Below, one piece after another: positions 47,473-57,979 of a DNA stretch of 64,000 bases. How positions within the stretch are numbered: position 1 is the first letter of the stretch; every line of letters begins with the position of its first letter. The stretch comes from Yersinia pekkanenii. GTDB taxonomy: Bacteria; Pseudomonadota; Gammaproteobacteria; Enterobacterales; Enterobacteriaceae. The position numbers and the translations under genes were made by a program. The DNA lies in NCBI RefSeq assembly GCF_001152565.1, contig NZ_CQAZ01000011.1, forward strand, positions 43,989 to 107,988, written 5' to 3'. A model generated the notes under the pieces. It saw nothing but the letters and a program-made list of their open reading frames with translations, searched no databases and was not told the DNA's origin.

Positions 47473-48461
47473 TGCCGTTACTTGATATCCGTAACCTGAC
47501 CATCGAATTCATGACCGCCGAAGGGCCCGTCAAAGCAGTCGATCGCGTCAGTATCACGTTAACTGAAGGTGAAGTTCGTGGGTTGGTGGGTGAATCAGGT
47601 TCAGGTAAAAGTTTGATTGCCAAAGCTATCTGCGGGGTCAGTAAAGATAACTGGCGTATCACCGCCGACCGTTTTCGCTTTAATGATATCGATCTACTGC
47701 AATTAACCCCACGTGAACGTCGCAAAGTGATCGGTCATAATATCTCAATGATTTTCCAGGAGCCGCAATCCTGTCTGGACCCGTCAGAGAGTATTGGTAG
47801 GCAACTGATGCAGGCGATCCCCGGCTGGACTTACAAAGGCCGCTGGTGGCAGCGATTTCATTGGCGTAAACGCCGGGCCATAGAATTGCTGCACCGCGTG
47901 GGGATTAAAGATCACAAAGACATTATGCGCAGTTATCCCTATGAGCTAACCGAAGGCGAATGCCAAAAGGTGATGATTGCCATCGCCCTGGCCAATCAGC
48001 CACGCTTACTTATCGCTGATGAACCGACCAATGCGATGGAACCGACCACTCAGGCCCAAATTTTCCGTCTGCTGGCGCGGCTAAATCAAAATAACAACAC
48101 GACGATTTTGCTGATTAGCCATGACTTGCAGATGATGAGCAAATGGGCAAATCGAGTTAATGTACTGTATTGCGGCCAAACGGTGGAAAGCGCCGTTTGT
48201 GAAGATCTGTTGGCGGCACCTCATCACCCTTATACTCAGGCACTGATTCGAGCCATGCCTGATTTTGGCCGCTCCCTGCCCCATAAAAGTCGCCTGAATA
48301 CCTTGCCCGGTGCAATTCCATCGCTGGAACATTTACCGATTGGTTGCCGATTGGGGCCGCGTTGCCCTTACGCACAAAAGACCTGTATTGAAACTCCACG
48401 CTTGCGACTGGTGAAGAACCACGCTTTTGCCTGCCACTTCCCCTTGAATCTGGAGGAATAA
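47472..48461 (+). CDS. sapD: SapD ATP-binding protein
   Basis: A 329-residue ABC ATPase. Walker A is GESGSGKS, the signature is degenerate ([13 protein letters not shown] in place of LSGGQ) as in E. coli SapD, and Walker B is [12 protein letters not shown]. The C-terminal oligopeptide-type extension has [14 protein letters not shown]. In E. coli SapD also supports Trk potassium uptake. Confidence 0.96.
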   Translation: MPLLDIRNLTIEFMTAEGPVKAVDRVSITLTEGEVRGLVGESGSGKSLIAKAICGVSKDNWRITADRFRFNDIDLLQLTPRERRKVIGHNISMIFQEPQSCLDPSESIGRQLMQAIPGWTYKGRWWQRFHWRKRRAIELLHRVGIKDHKDIMRSYPYELTEGECQKVMIAIALANQPRLLIADEPTNAMEPTTQAQIFRLLARLNQNNNTTILLISHDLQMMSKWANRVNVLYCGQTVESAVCEDLLAAPHHPYTQALIRAMPDFGRSLPHKSRLNTLPGAIPSLEHLPIGCRLGPRCPYAQKTCIETPRLRLVKNHAFACHFPLNLEE

Positions 48462-48463
48462 TA

Positions 48464-49279
48464 ATGGCAGAGACCCTGCTCGAAGTCCGTAACCTGAGCA
48501 AAACCTTCCGCTACCGCACCGGGCTATTTCGCCGTCAACATGTTGAAGCGGTAAAATCGGTGAGTTTCACCTTACGTGAAGGCCAGACACTGGCGGTCAT
48601 TGGTGAGAACGGCTCCGGTAAATCTACCCTGGCAAAAATGTTGTCGGGCATGATTGAACCCACGGCAGGTGAGCTATTAATTGACGATCATCGCCTGTCC
48701 TACGGTGACTATTCTTACCGTAGCCAACGTATCCGTATGATTTTTCAGGACCCCAGCACCTCACTTAACCCACGTCAGCGCATTGGCCAACTGCTGGATG
48801 CTCCACTGAAGTTGAATACCGATTTGGATGCTGCCGCGCGTGAACAACGCATTTATCAGACGCTACGGCAAGTGGGGTTATTGCCCGATCATGCTAACTA
48901 TTACCCTCACATGCTGGCTTCCGGTCAGAAACAACGTATCGCGTTGGCTCGGGCACTTATCCTGCAACCGAAAGTGATTGTTGCCGATGAGGCTTTAGCA
49001 TCGTTGGATATGTCCATGCGCTCGCAGATTATTAATCTGATGCTGGAATTGCAGGAAAAACACGGTATAGCTTATATTTATGTCACTCAACACATCGGCA
49101 TGATGAAACATATCAGTGACCAAGTGATTGTGATGCATGAGGGGGAAGTTGTGGAGCGTGGCAGTACGGCCGAAGTGCTGTCAGCCCCGTTGCATGATCT
49201 GACCAAGCGATTGATTTCCAGCCATTTTGGTGAAGCATTAACCGCCGATGCCTGGCGGCGCGATACCGGTAATTTTTAA
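48464..49279 (+). CDS. sapF: SapF ATP-binding protein
   Basis: A 271-residue ABC ATPase. Walker A is GENGSGKS, the signature is LASGQKQRIALARAL and Walker B is VIVADEALASLD. It is the second ATPase of the Sap transporter, 2 nt after sapD. A strong terminator follows. Confidence 0.96.
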   Translation: MAETLLEVRNLSKTFRYRTGLFRRQHVEAVKSVSFTLREGQTLAVIGENGSGKSTLAKMLSGMIEPTAGELLIDDHRLSYGDYSYRSQRIRMIFQDPSTSLNPRQRIGQLLDAPLKLNTDLDAAAREQRIYQTLRQVGLLPDHANYYPHMLASGQKQRIALARALILQPKVIVADEALASLDMSMRSQIINLMLELQEKHGIAYIYVTQHIGMMKHISDQVIVMHEGEVVERGSTAEVLSAPLHDLTKRLISSHFGEALTADAWRRDTGNF

Positions 49280-49685
49280 CGCTGCCGCGTGGTGACTAAG
49301 ACGTTAAGAAGCCTCATCACTCTTTGATCCGCGCTCGATTGAGCGCGGATTTTATTATTCTCTGTGCGTTCTTTTAGCCGATTATTAACTAACGTAACAA
49401 CATTTTTGTTATATATAATAATATGTTATTACTTTTAGTTATGGATTATGGTTTAACATTATTTTATCTCGCCAACCCAATCAGCAATGATATCCACTGT
49501 GTTCATTCCATAAAACGACAGGATATCTTGCCGATGTTGATACCTACCACTTTGCATTGCTCTCGGTCCCATTCCACGATACCCGCCCTTGCTGTTATTC
49601 ATTCGCTTCCAACCTATGGGCTGGCGATGCTTAACCTGCATTTGTCGTTAACTTTGGCGCGTTGCTGTCCCTAACGGAGGTCATT
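49280..49685. other. Intergenic region between sapF and the CMD-domain gene
   Basis: Contains the sapF terminator and then AT-rich sequence with no convincing gene. A frame at 49423-49674 lacks a ribosome site and family resemblance. Confidence 0.4.
49328..49354 (+). terminator. Intrinsic terminator after sapF
   Basis: TCCGCGCTC (49328-49336), GATT loop, GAGCGCGGA (49341-49349), then TTTTA. Confidence 0.92.
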
Positions 49686-50897
49686 ATGCGGCAATTTCGA
49701 CAACAGGATAACGCCCATTGGTATCATGAAACTCAACGTAGTGGCAGCCCGGAGATCCTTGCGGCGCAAGTCACTGACGAGAATAACAGTACCACCGGTT
49801 GCACTATCGGCAACTCGCTCCACGGTGAAAGCATTAGGGAAGCGGGCATTTTTCTGCTTGGGCTAGCCAGCAGTATTCCCAGCGAGTTAAATGACAGCTT
49901 ACGGTACCATGCCACTATTTTATCCGCTTCGGATGCCATGTATCAGGCGCTCTTTCCGCCAACTGTCGAGTTAAACCACGACAATACATTTTCATCGTAT
50001 GACCGATTAAGCAGCGCGTTGACCGTCGCACAGGTCACCGGCGTTCAACGATTGTGCAGCCACTATGCTGCCCGTCTCACGCCACTCTCCAGCCCGGATG
50101 CATCACGGGAAAGTAATATGCGGCTGACCCAAATCACCCAATATGCGCGCCAGCTCGCCAGTCAGCCGACATTGATCGACAGACATGCGTTGCAACAGCT
50201 TGCAGAGGTGGGTTTAACCGATACAGACATTATTGTTTTGTCACAGATTATTGGTTTTGTGGGTTATCAGGCCCGGGTAGTGGCGGCTCTTTCTGCCTTG
50301 GCAGGATATCCGGCTGTTATGCTGCCAGGGTTCCCACGAATGGAAGATGCCACCAGTGGCTTGATACCGACAACCTTGCCACCGTGGCAAGGTTGGCTAC
50401 CTTCATTGACCGAACATGATGATATTTCATCTGAACAACCGACAGTTGAAAACCAAATCACGCTGAGGGAGTTGCTGGAACACCATCAGACAAGTTTCCA
50501 CGCTTATAGCACCATTATCGCCCGGCAACCCCCCCCACAATTAATACCCCCTGATTGGCTGGCATTGGTATCGCTGGTCACTGCCCGTATTAATGGCAGT
50601 GTCTATTGTCAGGCTAGCTACCAACAACAGTGGCAACAGTTAACCAATAACTCATCGTTGATCACCGCACTTGTGGCAGGGATTGATAACGCTCTGGCAA
50701 CGCAGACCGGTGAGCAGATAACCCACCTGCTTATCCATGTCAGCGCCGAACTGACGCGCGCGCCTGAGCGCTTTAACCATCAACACCTTAGCCACTTGTC
50801 GGCCCTTGATGTCAGTCATAAACAGTTGTTGAGCATCATCTTCAGTGCAGCAACGGCAGGATGGACCAACCGTTTAATGCAAACACTGGGGCAATAA
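49686..50897 (+). CDS. Two-part CMD/AhpD-like (carboxymuconolactone decarboxylase fold) protein
   Basis: A 403-residue cytoplasmic protein. The first half holds two CMD-like segments, IFLLGLASSIPSELNDSLRY and TDIIVLSQIIGFVGYQARVV; the latter resembles Avi_7170-type peroxidase-related proteins. The second half has a further copy (WLALVSLVTARINGSVYCQA) resembling the partner Avi_7169 type, so it looks like a fusion. The AhpD redox pair C-x-x-C is reduced to S305-V-Y-C308, so classical peroxidase activity is doubtful. GGAGG lies 6 nt before ATG 49686. Function unknown; stands alone between sapF and dtpA. Confidence 0.72.
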   Translation: MRQFRQQDNAHWYHETQRSGSPEILAAQVTDENNSTTGCTIGNSLHGESIREAGIFLLGLASSIPSELNDSLRYHATILSASDAMYQALFPPTVELNHDNTFSSYDRLSSALTVAQVTGVQRLCSHYAARLTPLSSPDASRESNMRLTQITQYARQLASQPTLIDRHALQQLAEVGLTDTDIIVLSQIIGFVGYQARVVAALSALAGYPAVMLPGFPRMEDATSGLIPTTLPPWQGWLPSLTEHDDISSEQPTVENQITLRELLEHHQTSFHAYSTIIARQPPPQLIPPDWLALVSLVTARINGSVYCQASYQQQWQQLTNNSSLITALVAGIDNALATQTGEQITHLLIHVSAELTRAPERFNHQHLSHLSALDVSHKQLLSIIFSAATAGWTNRLMQTLGQ

Positions 50898-51379
50898 GTC
50901 GCAACCTAAGCCAACTTAGGTCAAAAATTTACATAACTCTCCGATCCAGATCGCTATTTACCTATAAACTAGGGTGTTTTACCGATTAACATTTGGGCTT
51001 ATTTTGGATAACTTCAAGATTATCTAAATAAATACAATATTGATTGGGTTATTCGCCAACATATAATCATATGACCTTATAATGAGGTAAATAGCAAAAT
51101 ATATCACTGAATAAAATCAGCCCCGCTTTTAAGCAAAATAAACGTTCACCAAACCATCAAAACATAAACGTTAATACTGCATAACATTTGTAACATGGCG
51201 ATATCGCGCTGATAAAAATATCTGTAACGGAATATGTCAAAAGCCTTGTCTCACTGACAAAGATAGTGAACATTAACCGCCGCTAAATAACGTATAACAA
51301 CGCAAAAGGATGCCCATTAGTGCATTCACTTTTGTATCTCCTGTCATTATATGGTCGGTAGTGGAAAACAGAGGTCCCT
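50898..51379. other. dtpA upstream region
   Basis: About 480 bp, A/T-rich, with no gene. In enterobacteria the dtpA (tppB) promoter is OmpR-controlled; I cannot mark an OmpR site with confidence. Confidence 0.4.
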
Positions 51380-52906
51380 GTGTCAACAGCAAACAACAAT
51401 CAACAATCACCCAATAACCAGCAACCTGAAAACATCAGTATGAATGCTTTCAAACAACCAAAAGCGTTTTACCTGATCTTCTCCATCGAACTATGGGAAC
51501 GTTTTGGTTATTACGGCCTGCAAGGGATCATGGCCGTTTATCTGGTAAAAATGCTCGGGATGAGCGAAGCCGATTCAATCACCTTATTCTCCTCATTCAG
51601 TGCTCTGGTCTATGGCTTTGTGGCCATTGGTGGCTGGTTAGGTGATAAAGTCCTCGGCGCGAAGCGTGTCATTGTGCTCGGGGCACTGATTCTGGCCGTG
51701 GGCTATGCCATGATAGCCTACTCCGGCCATGATATTTTCTGGGTTTACTTAGGGATGGCGACCATCGCAGTCGGTAATGGTTTGTTCAAAGCCAACCCAT
51801 CATCCTTGCTATCTACCTGCTATAACAAAGACGATCCGCGTTTGGACGGTGCATTTACCATGTACTATATGTCCATCAATATCGGTTCATTCTTCTCTAT
51901 GCTGGCAACGCCATGGTTAGCGGCTAAATACGGTTGGAGCGTGGCATTCTCTCTGAGCGTTGTGGGTATGCTCATCACCTTAGTCAATTTCTGGTTCTGC
52001 CGTAAATGGGTAAAAAATCAAGGCTCTAAACCTGACTTTGTACCATTACAGATTAAAAAGTTACTGCTGGTGTTGGTGGGTGTGGTGGCACTGATTACCT
52101 TGTCTAGCTGGCTGTTGCATAACCAGATAGTCGCCCGTTGGGCATTGGCACTGGTTTCTCTCGGCATCTTCTTTATTTTTGCTAAAGAGACGTTCTCTCT
52201 GCACGGTATTGCCCGTCGCCGCATGATTGTGGCATTCCTGCTGATGCTGGAAGCCGTGGTGTTCTTTGTACTGTATAGCCAGATGCCAACATCACTGAAC
52301 TTCTTTGCTATCCATAACGTTGAACATTCAATCTTTGGTATCACCTTCGAACCCGAACAATATCAAGCACTTAATCCGTTCTGGATCATGGTTACCAGCC
52401 CGATCTTGGCCGCTGTTTATAACAAGATGGGCGACCGCCTGCCAATGCCACATAAATTTGCTTTCGGTATGGTGCTCTGCTCCGCCGCATTCCTGGTGTT
52501 ACCATGGGGTGCAAGCTTCGCTAATGAACAGGGTATTGTGTCAGTCAACTGGTTAATCCTGAGCTACGCACTGCAAAGTATTGGCGAACTAATGATTTCC
52601 GGTCTGGGTCTGGCGATGGTTGCACAATTGGTCCCACAACGTTTAATGGGCTTCATCATGGGGTCATGGTTCCTGACCACGGCTGCCGCTGCGCTGATCG
52701 CCGGTAAAGTTGCCGCATTGACCGCAGTGCCAAGTGATATTAACGATGCCCATGCATCACTGGCAATCTACAGCCATGTGTTTATGCAGATTGGTATCGT
52801 CACTGCTATCATCGCCGTTCTGATGATGCTGACTGCGCCAAAACTGTATCGCATGACATTGGCCCCCACTGACAGTAAAACAGAGACTCCGGTCTCTACC
52901 GCATAA
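51380..52906 (+). CDS. dtpA: Di-/tripeptide:proton symporter DtpA
   Basis: A 508-residue POT-family transporter (E. coli 500). It has the ExxERFxYY motif ([21 protein letters not shown]) in helix 1 and the PTR2 signature ([20 protein letters not shown]). About 14 membrane helices. The start is GTG 51380 with GAGGT 4 nt upstream, giving MSTANNN like E. coli MSTANQ. The N-terminal tail is a short Asn/Gln-rich extension. Confidence 0.96.
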   Translation: MSTANNNQQSPNNQQPENISMNAFKQPKAFYLIFSIELWERFGYYGLQGIMAVYLVKMLGMSEADSITLFSSFSALVYGFVAIGGWLGDKVLGAKRVIVLGALILAVGYAMIAYSGHDIFWVYLGMATIAVGNGLFKANPSSLLSTCYNKDDPRLDGAFTMYYMSINIGSFFSMLATPWLAAKYGWSVAFSLSVVGMLITLVNFWFCRKWVKNQGSKPDFVPLQIKKLLLVLVGVVALITLSSWLLHNQIVARWALALVSLGIFFIFAKETFSLHGIARRRMIVAFLLMLEAVVFFVLYSQMPTSLNFFAIHNVEHSIFGITFEPEQYQALNPFWIMVTSPILAAVYNKMGDRLPMPHKFAFGMVLCSAAFLVLPWGASFANEQGIVSVNWLILSYALQSIGELMISGLGLAMVAQLVPQRLMGFIMGSWFLTTAAAALIAGKVAALTAVPSDINDAHASLAIYSHVFMQIGIVTAIIAVLMMLTAPKLYRMTLAPTDSKTETPVSTA

Positions 52907-52925
52907 TCATCCGGCCGGTTCAAAG

Positions 52926-52945
52926 CGCTCCTTCGGGAGCGTTTT
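52926..52945 (+). terminator. Intrinsic terminator after dtpA
   Basis: CGCTCC (52926-52931), TTCG loop, GGAGCG (52936-52941), then TTTT. Confidence 0.8.
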
Positions 52946-52971
52946 AGGCTATTTGGCGGGTTCGTTAGCCC

Positions 52972-53328
52972 TCAGTGATTGCACCATACGGCTAACTGGT
53001 AACCATCCGGATCGGTAAAGTGGAAACGACGCCCTCCTGGAAAAGCAAAGATTGGCAACACAATAGTGGCTCCGGCCTCTTCCAATCGTTTTTGAGTCTG
53101 CTCCAAATTATCCGCATACAGAATAATTAACGGCCCGCCATTGGGTTGAACCCGGCTCTGAGTGGTAAAACCCCCGGTCAACCGACCATCAGTAAACTCA
53201 CAATACCCCGGCCCATAATCAGTAAAACGCCAGCCGAAAACCGCGCCATAAAAATCTTTCGAGCGAGCAATATCACTAACAGCAAATTCTATGTTGTCGA
53301 TTCGACTATCATTACCTTGAATACTCAT
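52972..53328 (-). CDS. VOC-family (glyoxalase/bleomycin-resistance fold) protein
   Basis: A 118-residue single VOC domain. IDNIEFAVSDIARSKDFYGA is the N-terminal beta-alpha unit, and FHFTDPDGYQLAVW is the C-terminal strand with the metal-site position. Substrate not predictable; could be a detoxifying dioxygenase or isomerase-like enzyme. Convergent with dtpA. Confidence 0.88.
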   Translation of the reverse strand: MSIQGNDSRIDNIEFAVSDIARSKDFYGAVFGWRFTDYGPGYCEFTDGRLTGGFTTQSRVQPNGGPLIILYADNLEQTQKRLEEAGATIVLPIFAFPGGRRFHFTDPDGYQLAVWCNH

Positions 53329-53554
53329 AATGTGCTCTTGGCATAAATGGTTTTATTAACTCACTAATTTAGCTTAAACATTTGCTGGACTGATGAATAT
53401 AGCCCACCTTATCAAGGTTACCCCATCACATTATTTTTGCGTAAAAAATAAACTATACTGATATCAGGCCGCACAGCGTTAAACCCATCCTGACAATATA
53501 TAAGGATGAAATAAGCCTGTTATTGGCGGCCAATGATGGGCAAGGAGGTGATTT

Positions 53555-54145
53555 ATGATCAACCATGTTTGGGGGCTTCTGACCCATCCCAGCCAAGAAT
53601 TACAGCAAATCAAACGTGAGGGTGAAAGTGTCCGGCATATGTATGCTCATCACATCCTGTTGATGGCGGCTATTCCGGTGATTTGCGCGTTTATCGGTAC
53701 CACACAGGTGGGCTGGAGTTTTGGTGATGGTCAGATAATAAAACTGGCACCTCTTACCGCACTCTATTTCGCCATCATCTTCTATGTTTTGATTCTGGCG
53801 GCTGTCGTTCTGATGGGCCGGGTGATTTACTGGATGGCACGCCGTTATGAAAGCCGCCCCAGTTGGCAAAGTTGCACTCTGTTCGCAGGTTATGCCGCAA
53901 CACCGATGTTCTTGGCTGGAGTCGTGGCCCTTTATCCTATTATCTGGTTGTGTTTATTCGTCGGGATTGTTGCCCTTTGCTACTCTGGTTACCTAATGTA
54001 TCTGGGGATCCCAACCTTTTTGAATATCGACCGGCAGGAAGGATTTATTTTCTCCGGATCCACATTTGCCATCGGTGTGCTGGTATTAGAATTACTCCTT
54101 GGCCTTACTGTGTTGCTCTGGGGCTATGGTTCGCGATTACTTTGA
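53555..54145 (+). CDS. yohC: YohC-like inner-membrane protein (Yip1 family)
   Basis: A 196-residue protein closely resembling E. coli YohC (195 residues). Shared motifs include the N-terminal HVWGLLTHPSQE, FAGYAATPMFLAGVVALYP and YLGIPTFLNI. About five membrane helices. GGAGG precedes the ATG. Function unknown. Its location here differs from E. coli. Confidence 0.92.
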   Translation: MINHVWGLLTHPSQELQQIKREGESVRHMYAHHILLMAAIPVICAFIGTTQVGWSFGDGQIIKLAPLTALYFAIIFYVLILAAVVLMGRVIYWMARRYESRPSWQSCTLFAGYAATPMFLAGVVALYPIIWLCLFVGIVALCYSGYLMYLGIPTFLNIDRQEGFIFSGSTFAIGVLVLELLLGLTVLLWGYGSRLL

Positions 54146-54179
54146 CACCTACGGTGATCGATATTCCTTTCCATTTTAC

Positions 54180-54214
54180 ACACCGTTCTTTGTGCCATTT
54201 TCAAGGAACGGTGT
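54180..54214 (+). terminator. Hairpin after yohC
   Basis: ACACCGTTC (54180-54188) and GAACGGTGT (54206-54214), a 9-bp perfect stem with a 17-nt loop, no T-run. Confidence 0.45.
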
Positions 54215-54366
54215 CTGTTACTTCGGCCAATGTTGGTTTACTTCCCAGATTAGGGCCTCTAACAGGCTTTTATCGTGATTAATGTCGCCCGGATCGCAAT
54301 CTCTTACATCCCCATGCAGGATAAGGTTGTACACTAAATGGGACTGATGCAAACAAGGGAAAAAAA

Positions 54367-54630
54367 ATGAAAAGGCTGACATTAAAAGAAATGACCGAAA
54401 GTGAGCAACGTGACGTCAAAACGCAACTCGACAGAGCCAGAATAAATTTAGGACGGGCATTAACCAATTCAGAACAAAATAAAGTAAGAGATGAAGCAAT
54501 AGACAAAATCATGAACGCCCGGGAACAAATCGCCAAATTAACCCGCGTAGAAAGAAAAACTAAAAAAACGGCCCCAAGCACCACCACTTTTAGCTGGTCC
54601 GCATCGATCAGCACTCGCCCACCACGGTAA
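54367..54630 (+). CDS. YjbD-like small protein (DUF3811)
   Basis: An 87-residue basic, helical cytoplasmic protein. LTLKEMTESEQRDVKTQLDR then ARINLGRALTNSEQN, and the C-terminus FSWSASISTRPPR, match E. coli YjbD (ITQKEMTEREQRELKT, FSWSANTSTRGRR). Function unknown. The opposite-strand frame covering it is rejected. Confidence 0.85.
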   Translation: MKRLTLKEMTESEQRDVKTQLDRARINLGRALTNSEQNKVRDEAIDKIMNAREQIAKLTRVERKTKKTAPSTTTFSWSASISTRPPR

Positions 54631-54846
54631 CTGATTTCCACTGCCAGTAAATTACTGACATGGATTACCGACAGCGGCGAGTTTCACCGCTGTTGGACAA
54701 TTTTTTATTTCTCACACAACACATTATTTCTAATACAAATAGCGTTTTCCCGCACAATTATATTGCATCGTTAGCTGCATTTCTCTCTCACCTGCCTTAG
54801 GATTAAGGAAACTTGTTTCTTTCAGCGCTCGATTAAGGAGTTTGTG

Positions 54847-55455
54847 ATGAAATTGTTCTATAAACCCGGTGCCTGTTCTTTGTCTCCACATATTGTATTA
54901 CGTGAAACGGGGTTAGACTTCAGTATTGAAAGTGTCGATCTGGTGACTAAAATCACGGAAACAGGTGAAGACTATTTAAGCATCAATCCGAAAGGACAAG
55001 TACCTGCTCTACTGCTGGATGATGGTAGTCTGCTCACTGAAGGTGTTGCTATTGTGCAATATCTGGCGGACAAAGCGCCTGATAGCAACCTGATTACCCC
55101 ATTTGGTACCCTTTCCCGCTACCATGCCATTGAGTGGCTAAACTTTATTGCGACTGAGTTACATAAAGGATTCAGCCCGTTATTTAACCCGAAAACGCCT
55201 GATGAATATAAAGTTATCGCCCGTGAACGGCTGATTAAACAGTTCAATTACGTGGATAGCGTATTAGCACAGCATGATTATCTGTTAGGCAAAAAATTCA
55301 GTGTGGCCGACGCCTACTTATTTACTATCACTCGTTGGGCTAACGCTCTGAAGCTTGAAATTAACCAACGTAGCTATTTAGATAACTATATGGCACGTAT
55401 AAGCGAGCGCCCAGCAGTAAAAGCCGCCCTGGCGGCTGAAGAAGCGAAAAAATAA
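54847..55455 (+). CDS. gstA: Glutathione S-transferase GstA
   Basis: A 202-residue beta-class GST (E. coli 201). The start is MKLFYKPGACSLSPHIVLRE with the catalytic-region Cys10. GQVPALLLDDGSLLTEGVAI is the glutathione site, followed by an all-helical C-terminal domain. AAGGAG lies 6 nt before ATG 54847; a GTG three bases earlier is less likely. Same neighbour (pdxY) as in E. coli. Confidence 0.95.
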   Translation: MKLFYKPGACSLSPHIVLRETGLDFSIESVDLVTKITETGEDYLSINPKGQVPALLLDDGSLLTEGVAIVQYLADKAPDSNLITPFGTLSRYHAIEWLNFIATELHKGFSPLFNPKTPDEYKVIARERLIKQFNYVDSVLAQHDYLLGKKFSVADAYLFTITRWANALKLEINQRSYLDNYMARISERPAVKAALAAEEAKK

Positions 55456-55469
55456 GCCATTTGATTGAT

Positions 55470-55498
55470 GACAGTGCCCCTGATTAAGGGGCACTGTC
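55470..55498. terminator. Hairpin between convergent gstA and pdxY
   Basis: GACAGTGCCCC (55470-55480), 7-nt loop, GGGGCACTGTC (55488-55498), a perfect 11-bp stem serving both directions; no T-run. Confidence 0.6.
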
Positions 55499-55506
55499 AG
55501 AAGGGA

Positions 55507-56367
55507 TTATAACTTGATAGCTGTAAATTGGCTGGCAGGATTAACAATTGCGTCCTGCGCGGCCACCACCTGAAGTTCATACTCACCCATCTCCTGAGTT
55601 TTCAGCATCACTTCATATACCGCGGCAGTCACATGCTCCAACGCGTTAGCCAATGGTTCGCCTTTTAGTAGATTGACCAGCAATAAACCACTGGTTAAAT
55701 CGCCCACACCTACTGGCTGACGCGCACCAAAATCCACCAGCGGGCGGCTGATATGCCATGCTTCTTCAGCGGTAACCAATAGCATTTCAAAACAGTCCGC
55801 ACGATAACCGGCGCGACTCAGGTGCTTCACTAACACCACTTTTGGCCCTTTGGTACAAAGACTGCGGGCAACCTGAATCGCCTGTTCGACACTTTCGACC
55901 CGCACACCGCTAAGTTGCTCCAGTTCCAGCAGATTAGGCGCAATAATATCGCTGACGGGGATTGCCTCGTTGCAGAAGAACTCCGCGACGCCAGGCGCAA
56001 CAATACAGCCCTTTTCAGGATGCCCCATAACCGGATCACAAAAATACCAGGCATCAGGATTGGCCTGTTTGACCCGCGCAACCGCCGCCAGAATATGGCT
56101 GCCTTGCTCAGGCGAACCGATATAACCACTCAATACCGCATCACAATCTTTCAGCCGATCAATATCGGCAATGCCTTGCACAATTTCAGTCAAATGACTG
56201 GCTGGCATCACACAACCGGTCCAGTGACCATATTGGGTATGGTTTGAAAACTGAACGGTATTCAGTGGCCAGACATTGACGCCCATCCGGCGCATAGGAA
56301 ATTCAGTTGCACTATTACCAGCATGGCCAAAAACAACGTGAGACTGAATCGAAAGTATATTTTTCAT
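55507..56367 (-). CDS. pdxY: Pyridoxal kinase PdxY
   Basis: A 286-residue ribokinase-fold kinase. Key motifs are [15 protein letters not shown] at the N-terminus, [14 protein letters not shown] and the anion-hole region [15 protein letters not shown] with the catalytic Asp. It phosphorylates pyridoxal in vitamin B6 salvage. With pdxH nearby it gives the salvage route to PLP. Confidence 0.96.
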   Translation of the reverse strand: MKNILSIQSHVVFGHAGNSATEFPMRRMGVNVWPLNTVQFSNHTQYGHWTGCVMPASHLTEIVQGIADIDRLKDCDAVLSGYIGSPEQGSHILAAVARVKQANPDAWYFCDPVMGHPEKGCIVAPGVAEFFCNEAIPVSDIIAPNLLELEQLSGVRVESVEQAIQVARSLCTKGPKVVLVKHLSRAGYRADCFEMLLVTAEEAWHISRPLVDFGARQPVGVGDLTSGLLLVNLLKGEPLANALEHVTAAVYEVMLKTQEMGEYELQVVAAQDAIVNPASQFTAIKL

Positions 56368-56468
56368 TGGTGCGGCCTAAAGTTGAGTGCGCCGATGCCC
56401 ACTCTGTGTCACAGCGCTGACGGAGATAAAACATCAGCTAATAAAACATAAGTTAATAAACAACAGGC

Positions 56469-56496
56469 AAAAAATAAGGGACATGTCTGCCCCTTA
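56469..56496 (-). terminator. Intrinsic terminator after tyrS
   Basis: On the minus strand TAAGGG and CCCTTA arms (56491-56496 and 56475-56480) enclose a 10-nt loop and are followed by six T residues, 14 nt after the tyrS stop. Confidence 0.8.
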
Positions 56497-56509
56497 CTTT
56501 ATTTAACTT

Positions 56510-57784
56510 TTACAGCCAGCTAATCAGGCAATAATGTTTTTTGCCGCGACGCAGCAAAGTATAACGGCCAAACAGACGGTCAGCATCGGTGAAGCTGTAT
56601 TCCGGATCTGCCTGCTTTTCGCCATTAATAGCGACGGCGTTAGAACCAATCATAGTACGCGCCTGACCCCGTGAAGGAACCAACTCCGCATTAACCAATG
56701 CCTGCTGCAAATCAGCATCACGGCTCAGCTCGATCGTCGGCATACCATCCTGTGCCAACTGGGCAAAGTCGGCTTCGGTCATCTCATTTAAATCACCGGA
56801 GAACAAGCTGGCGGTGATCCGTTTTGCGGCGGCAAGCCCTTCAGCACCATGCACCATTCCGGTAACATTTTCCGCCAGAACGTATTGTGCACGCGGCGCT
56901 TTGCCACTGTTTTTATCTTCGTCTGCCAGTGCGTTTATCTCTTCCAGACTCATGAAAGTAAAGAATTTCAGGAAGCGATAAACATCCGCATCGGCCGTGT
57001 TAATCCAGAACTGGTAGAATTTGTAAGGGCTGGTTTTCTTTGGATCAAGCCACACCGCGCCACCTTCGGTTTTACCGAATTTAGTGCCGTCAGCTTTAGT
57101 GATCAGTGGTACGGTCAGGCCATAAACCTGCTGCTGGTGGAGGCGACGGGTCAAGTCAATACCCGAGGTAATGTTACCCCATTGGTCAGAACCGCCGATT
57201 TGCAGTGCAACACCGTGCTCTTTGTTCAGGCAGGCGAAGTCATAAGCTTGCAACAGGTTGTATGAAAACTCAGTAAACGAAATACCGCTGTCATCACGAT
57301 TCAGCCGTTGCTTAACCGCTTCTTTATTGATCATCTGATTAACAGAAAAATGCTTGCCAATATCACGCAGGAAAGTCAGCACATTCATGCCACCAAACCA
57401 GTCGTAGTTATTGGCCGCAATCGCGCTGTTGTCGCCGCAATCAAAATCAAGGAAAGGTGAAACCTGACGGCGTATTTTCTCGACCCACTCATTCACGGTA
57501 TCTTCGGTATTCAGCTTACGTTCACTGGCTTTAAAGCTTGGATCACCAATCATACCGGTGGCTCCACCGACCAGCGCAACCGGACGGTGCCCCGCCAGTT
57601 GGAAGCGTTTCAGGCATAACAACGGAACCAGATGACCCAAATGCAAGCTGTCTGCGGTAGGATCGAAACCGCAATACAGTGAAATTGGCCCTTGCGCCAG
57701 TCTCTCTGCTAACGCGTCTTCATCCGTAACCTGGGCAACGAGGCCCCGCTCTTGCAATTGTTTAATCAGGTTGCTGCTGGTCAT
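56510..57784 (-). CDS. tyrS: Tyrosyl-tRNA synthetase
   Basis: A 424-residue class I synthetase, the length of E. coli TyrS. HIGH-type motif is HLGH (in [11 protein letters not shown]). The KMSKS-type loop is KFGKT ([12 protein letters not shown]). The S4-like RNA-binding domain is C-terminal ([20 protein letters not shown]). ATG 57784 has GGAG 6 nt upstream; a start at 57796 is rejected. Lies between pdxH and pdxY as in E. coli. A 17-bp tandem repeat sits in its leader. Confidence 0.97.
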   Translation of the reverse strand: MTSSNLIKQLQERGLVAQVTDEDALAERLAQGPISLYCGFDPTADSLHLGHLVPLLCLKRFQLAGHRPVALVGGATGMIGDPSFKASERKLNTEDTVNEWVEKIRRQVSPFLDFDCGDNSAIAANNYDWFGGMNVLTFLRDIGKHFSVNQMINKEAVKQRLNRDDSGISFTEFSYNLLQAYDFACLNKEHGVALQIGGSDQWGNITSGIDLTRRLHQQQVYGLTVPLITKADGTKFGKTEGGAVWLDPKKTSPYKFYQFWINTADADVYRFLKFFTFMSLEEINALADEDKNSGKAPRAQYVLAENVTGMVHGAEGLAAAKRITASLFSGDLNEMTEADFAQLAQDGMPTIELSRDADLQQALVNAELVPSRGQARTMIGSNAVAINGEKQADPEYSFTDADRLFGRYTLLRRGKKHYCLISWL

Positions 57785-57800
57785 CAACGACTCCATTGTT

Positions 57801-57834
57801 TTTCACAAAAAATTGTCTTTCACAAAAAATTGTC
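57801..57834. repeat. Perfect 17-bp tandem repeat in the tyrS leader
   Basis: TTTCACAAAAAATTGTC occurs twice back to back (57801-57817 and 57818-57834), just upstream of the tyrS ribosome site. Confidence 0.9.
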
Positions 57835-57979
57835 TTTTACGAGGAAAAGAGGATTTATACTCAAAGAACTTAGCGTGCAGTCAGGCAACAAGCGGCCCCT
57901 GCGGCGTCCAGTACGAAGGGCATAGAATAAAGCGCCCTTCACACGAGCGCTAGGTTTAACCACAATTATTTCATCGTTC

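Noticed and set aside
49423..49674. 83-residue frame before the CMD gene
   Set aside because: No ribosome site, biased composition, and its end overlaps the ribosome site and start of the real gene at 49686.
54279..54641. 120-residue minus-strand frame over the YjbD-like gene
   Set aside because: Complete overlap with a plus-strand gene of a recognisable family; hydrophobic stretch is the antisense of a charged helix.
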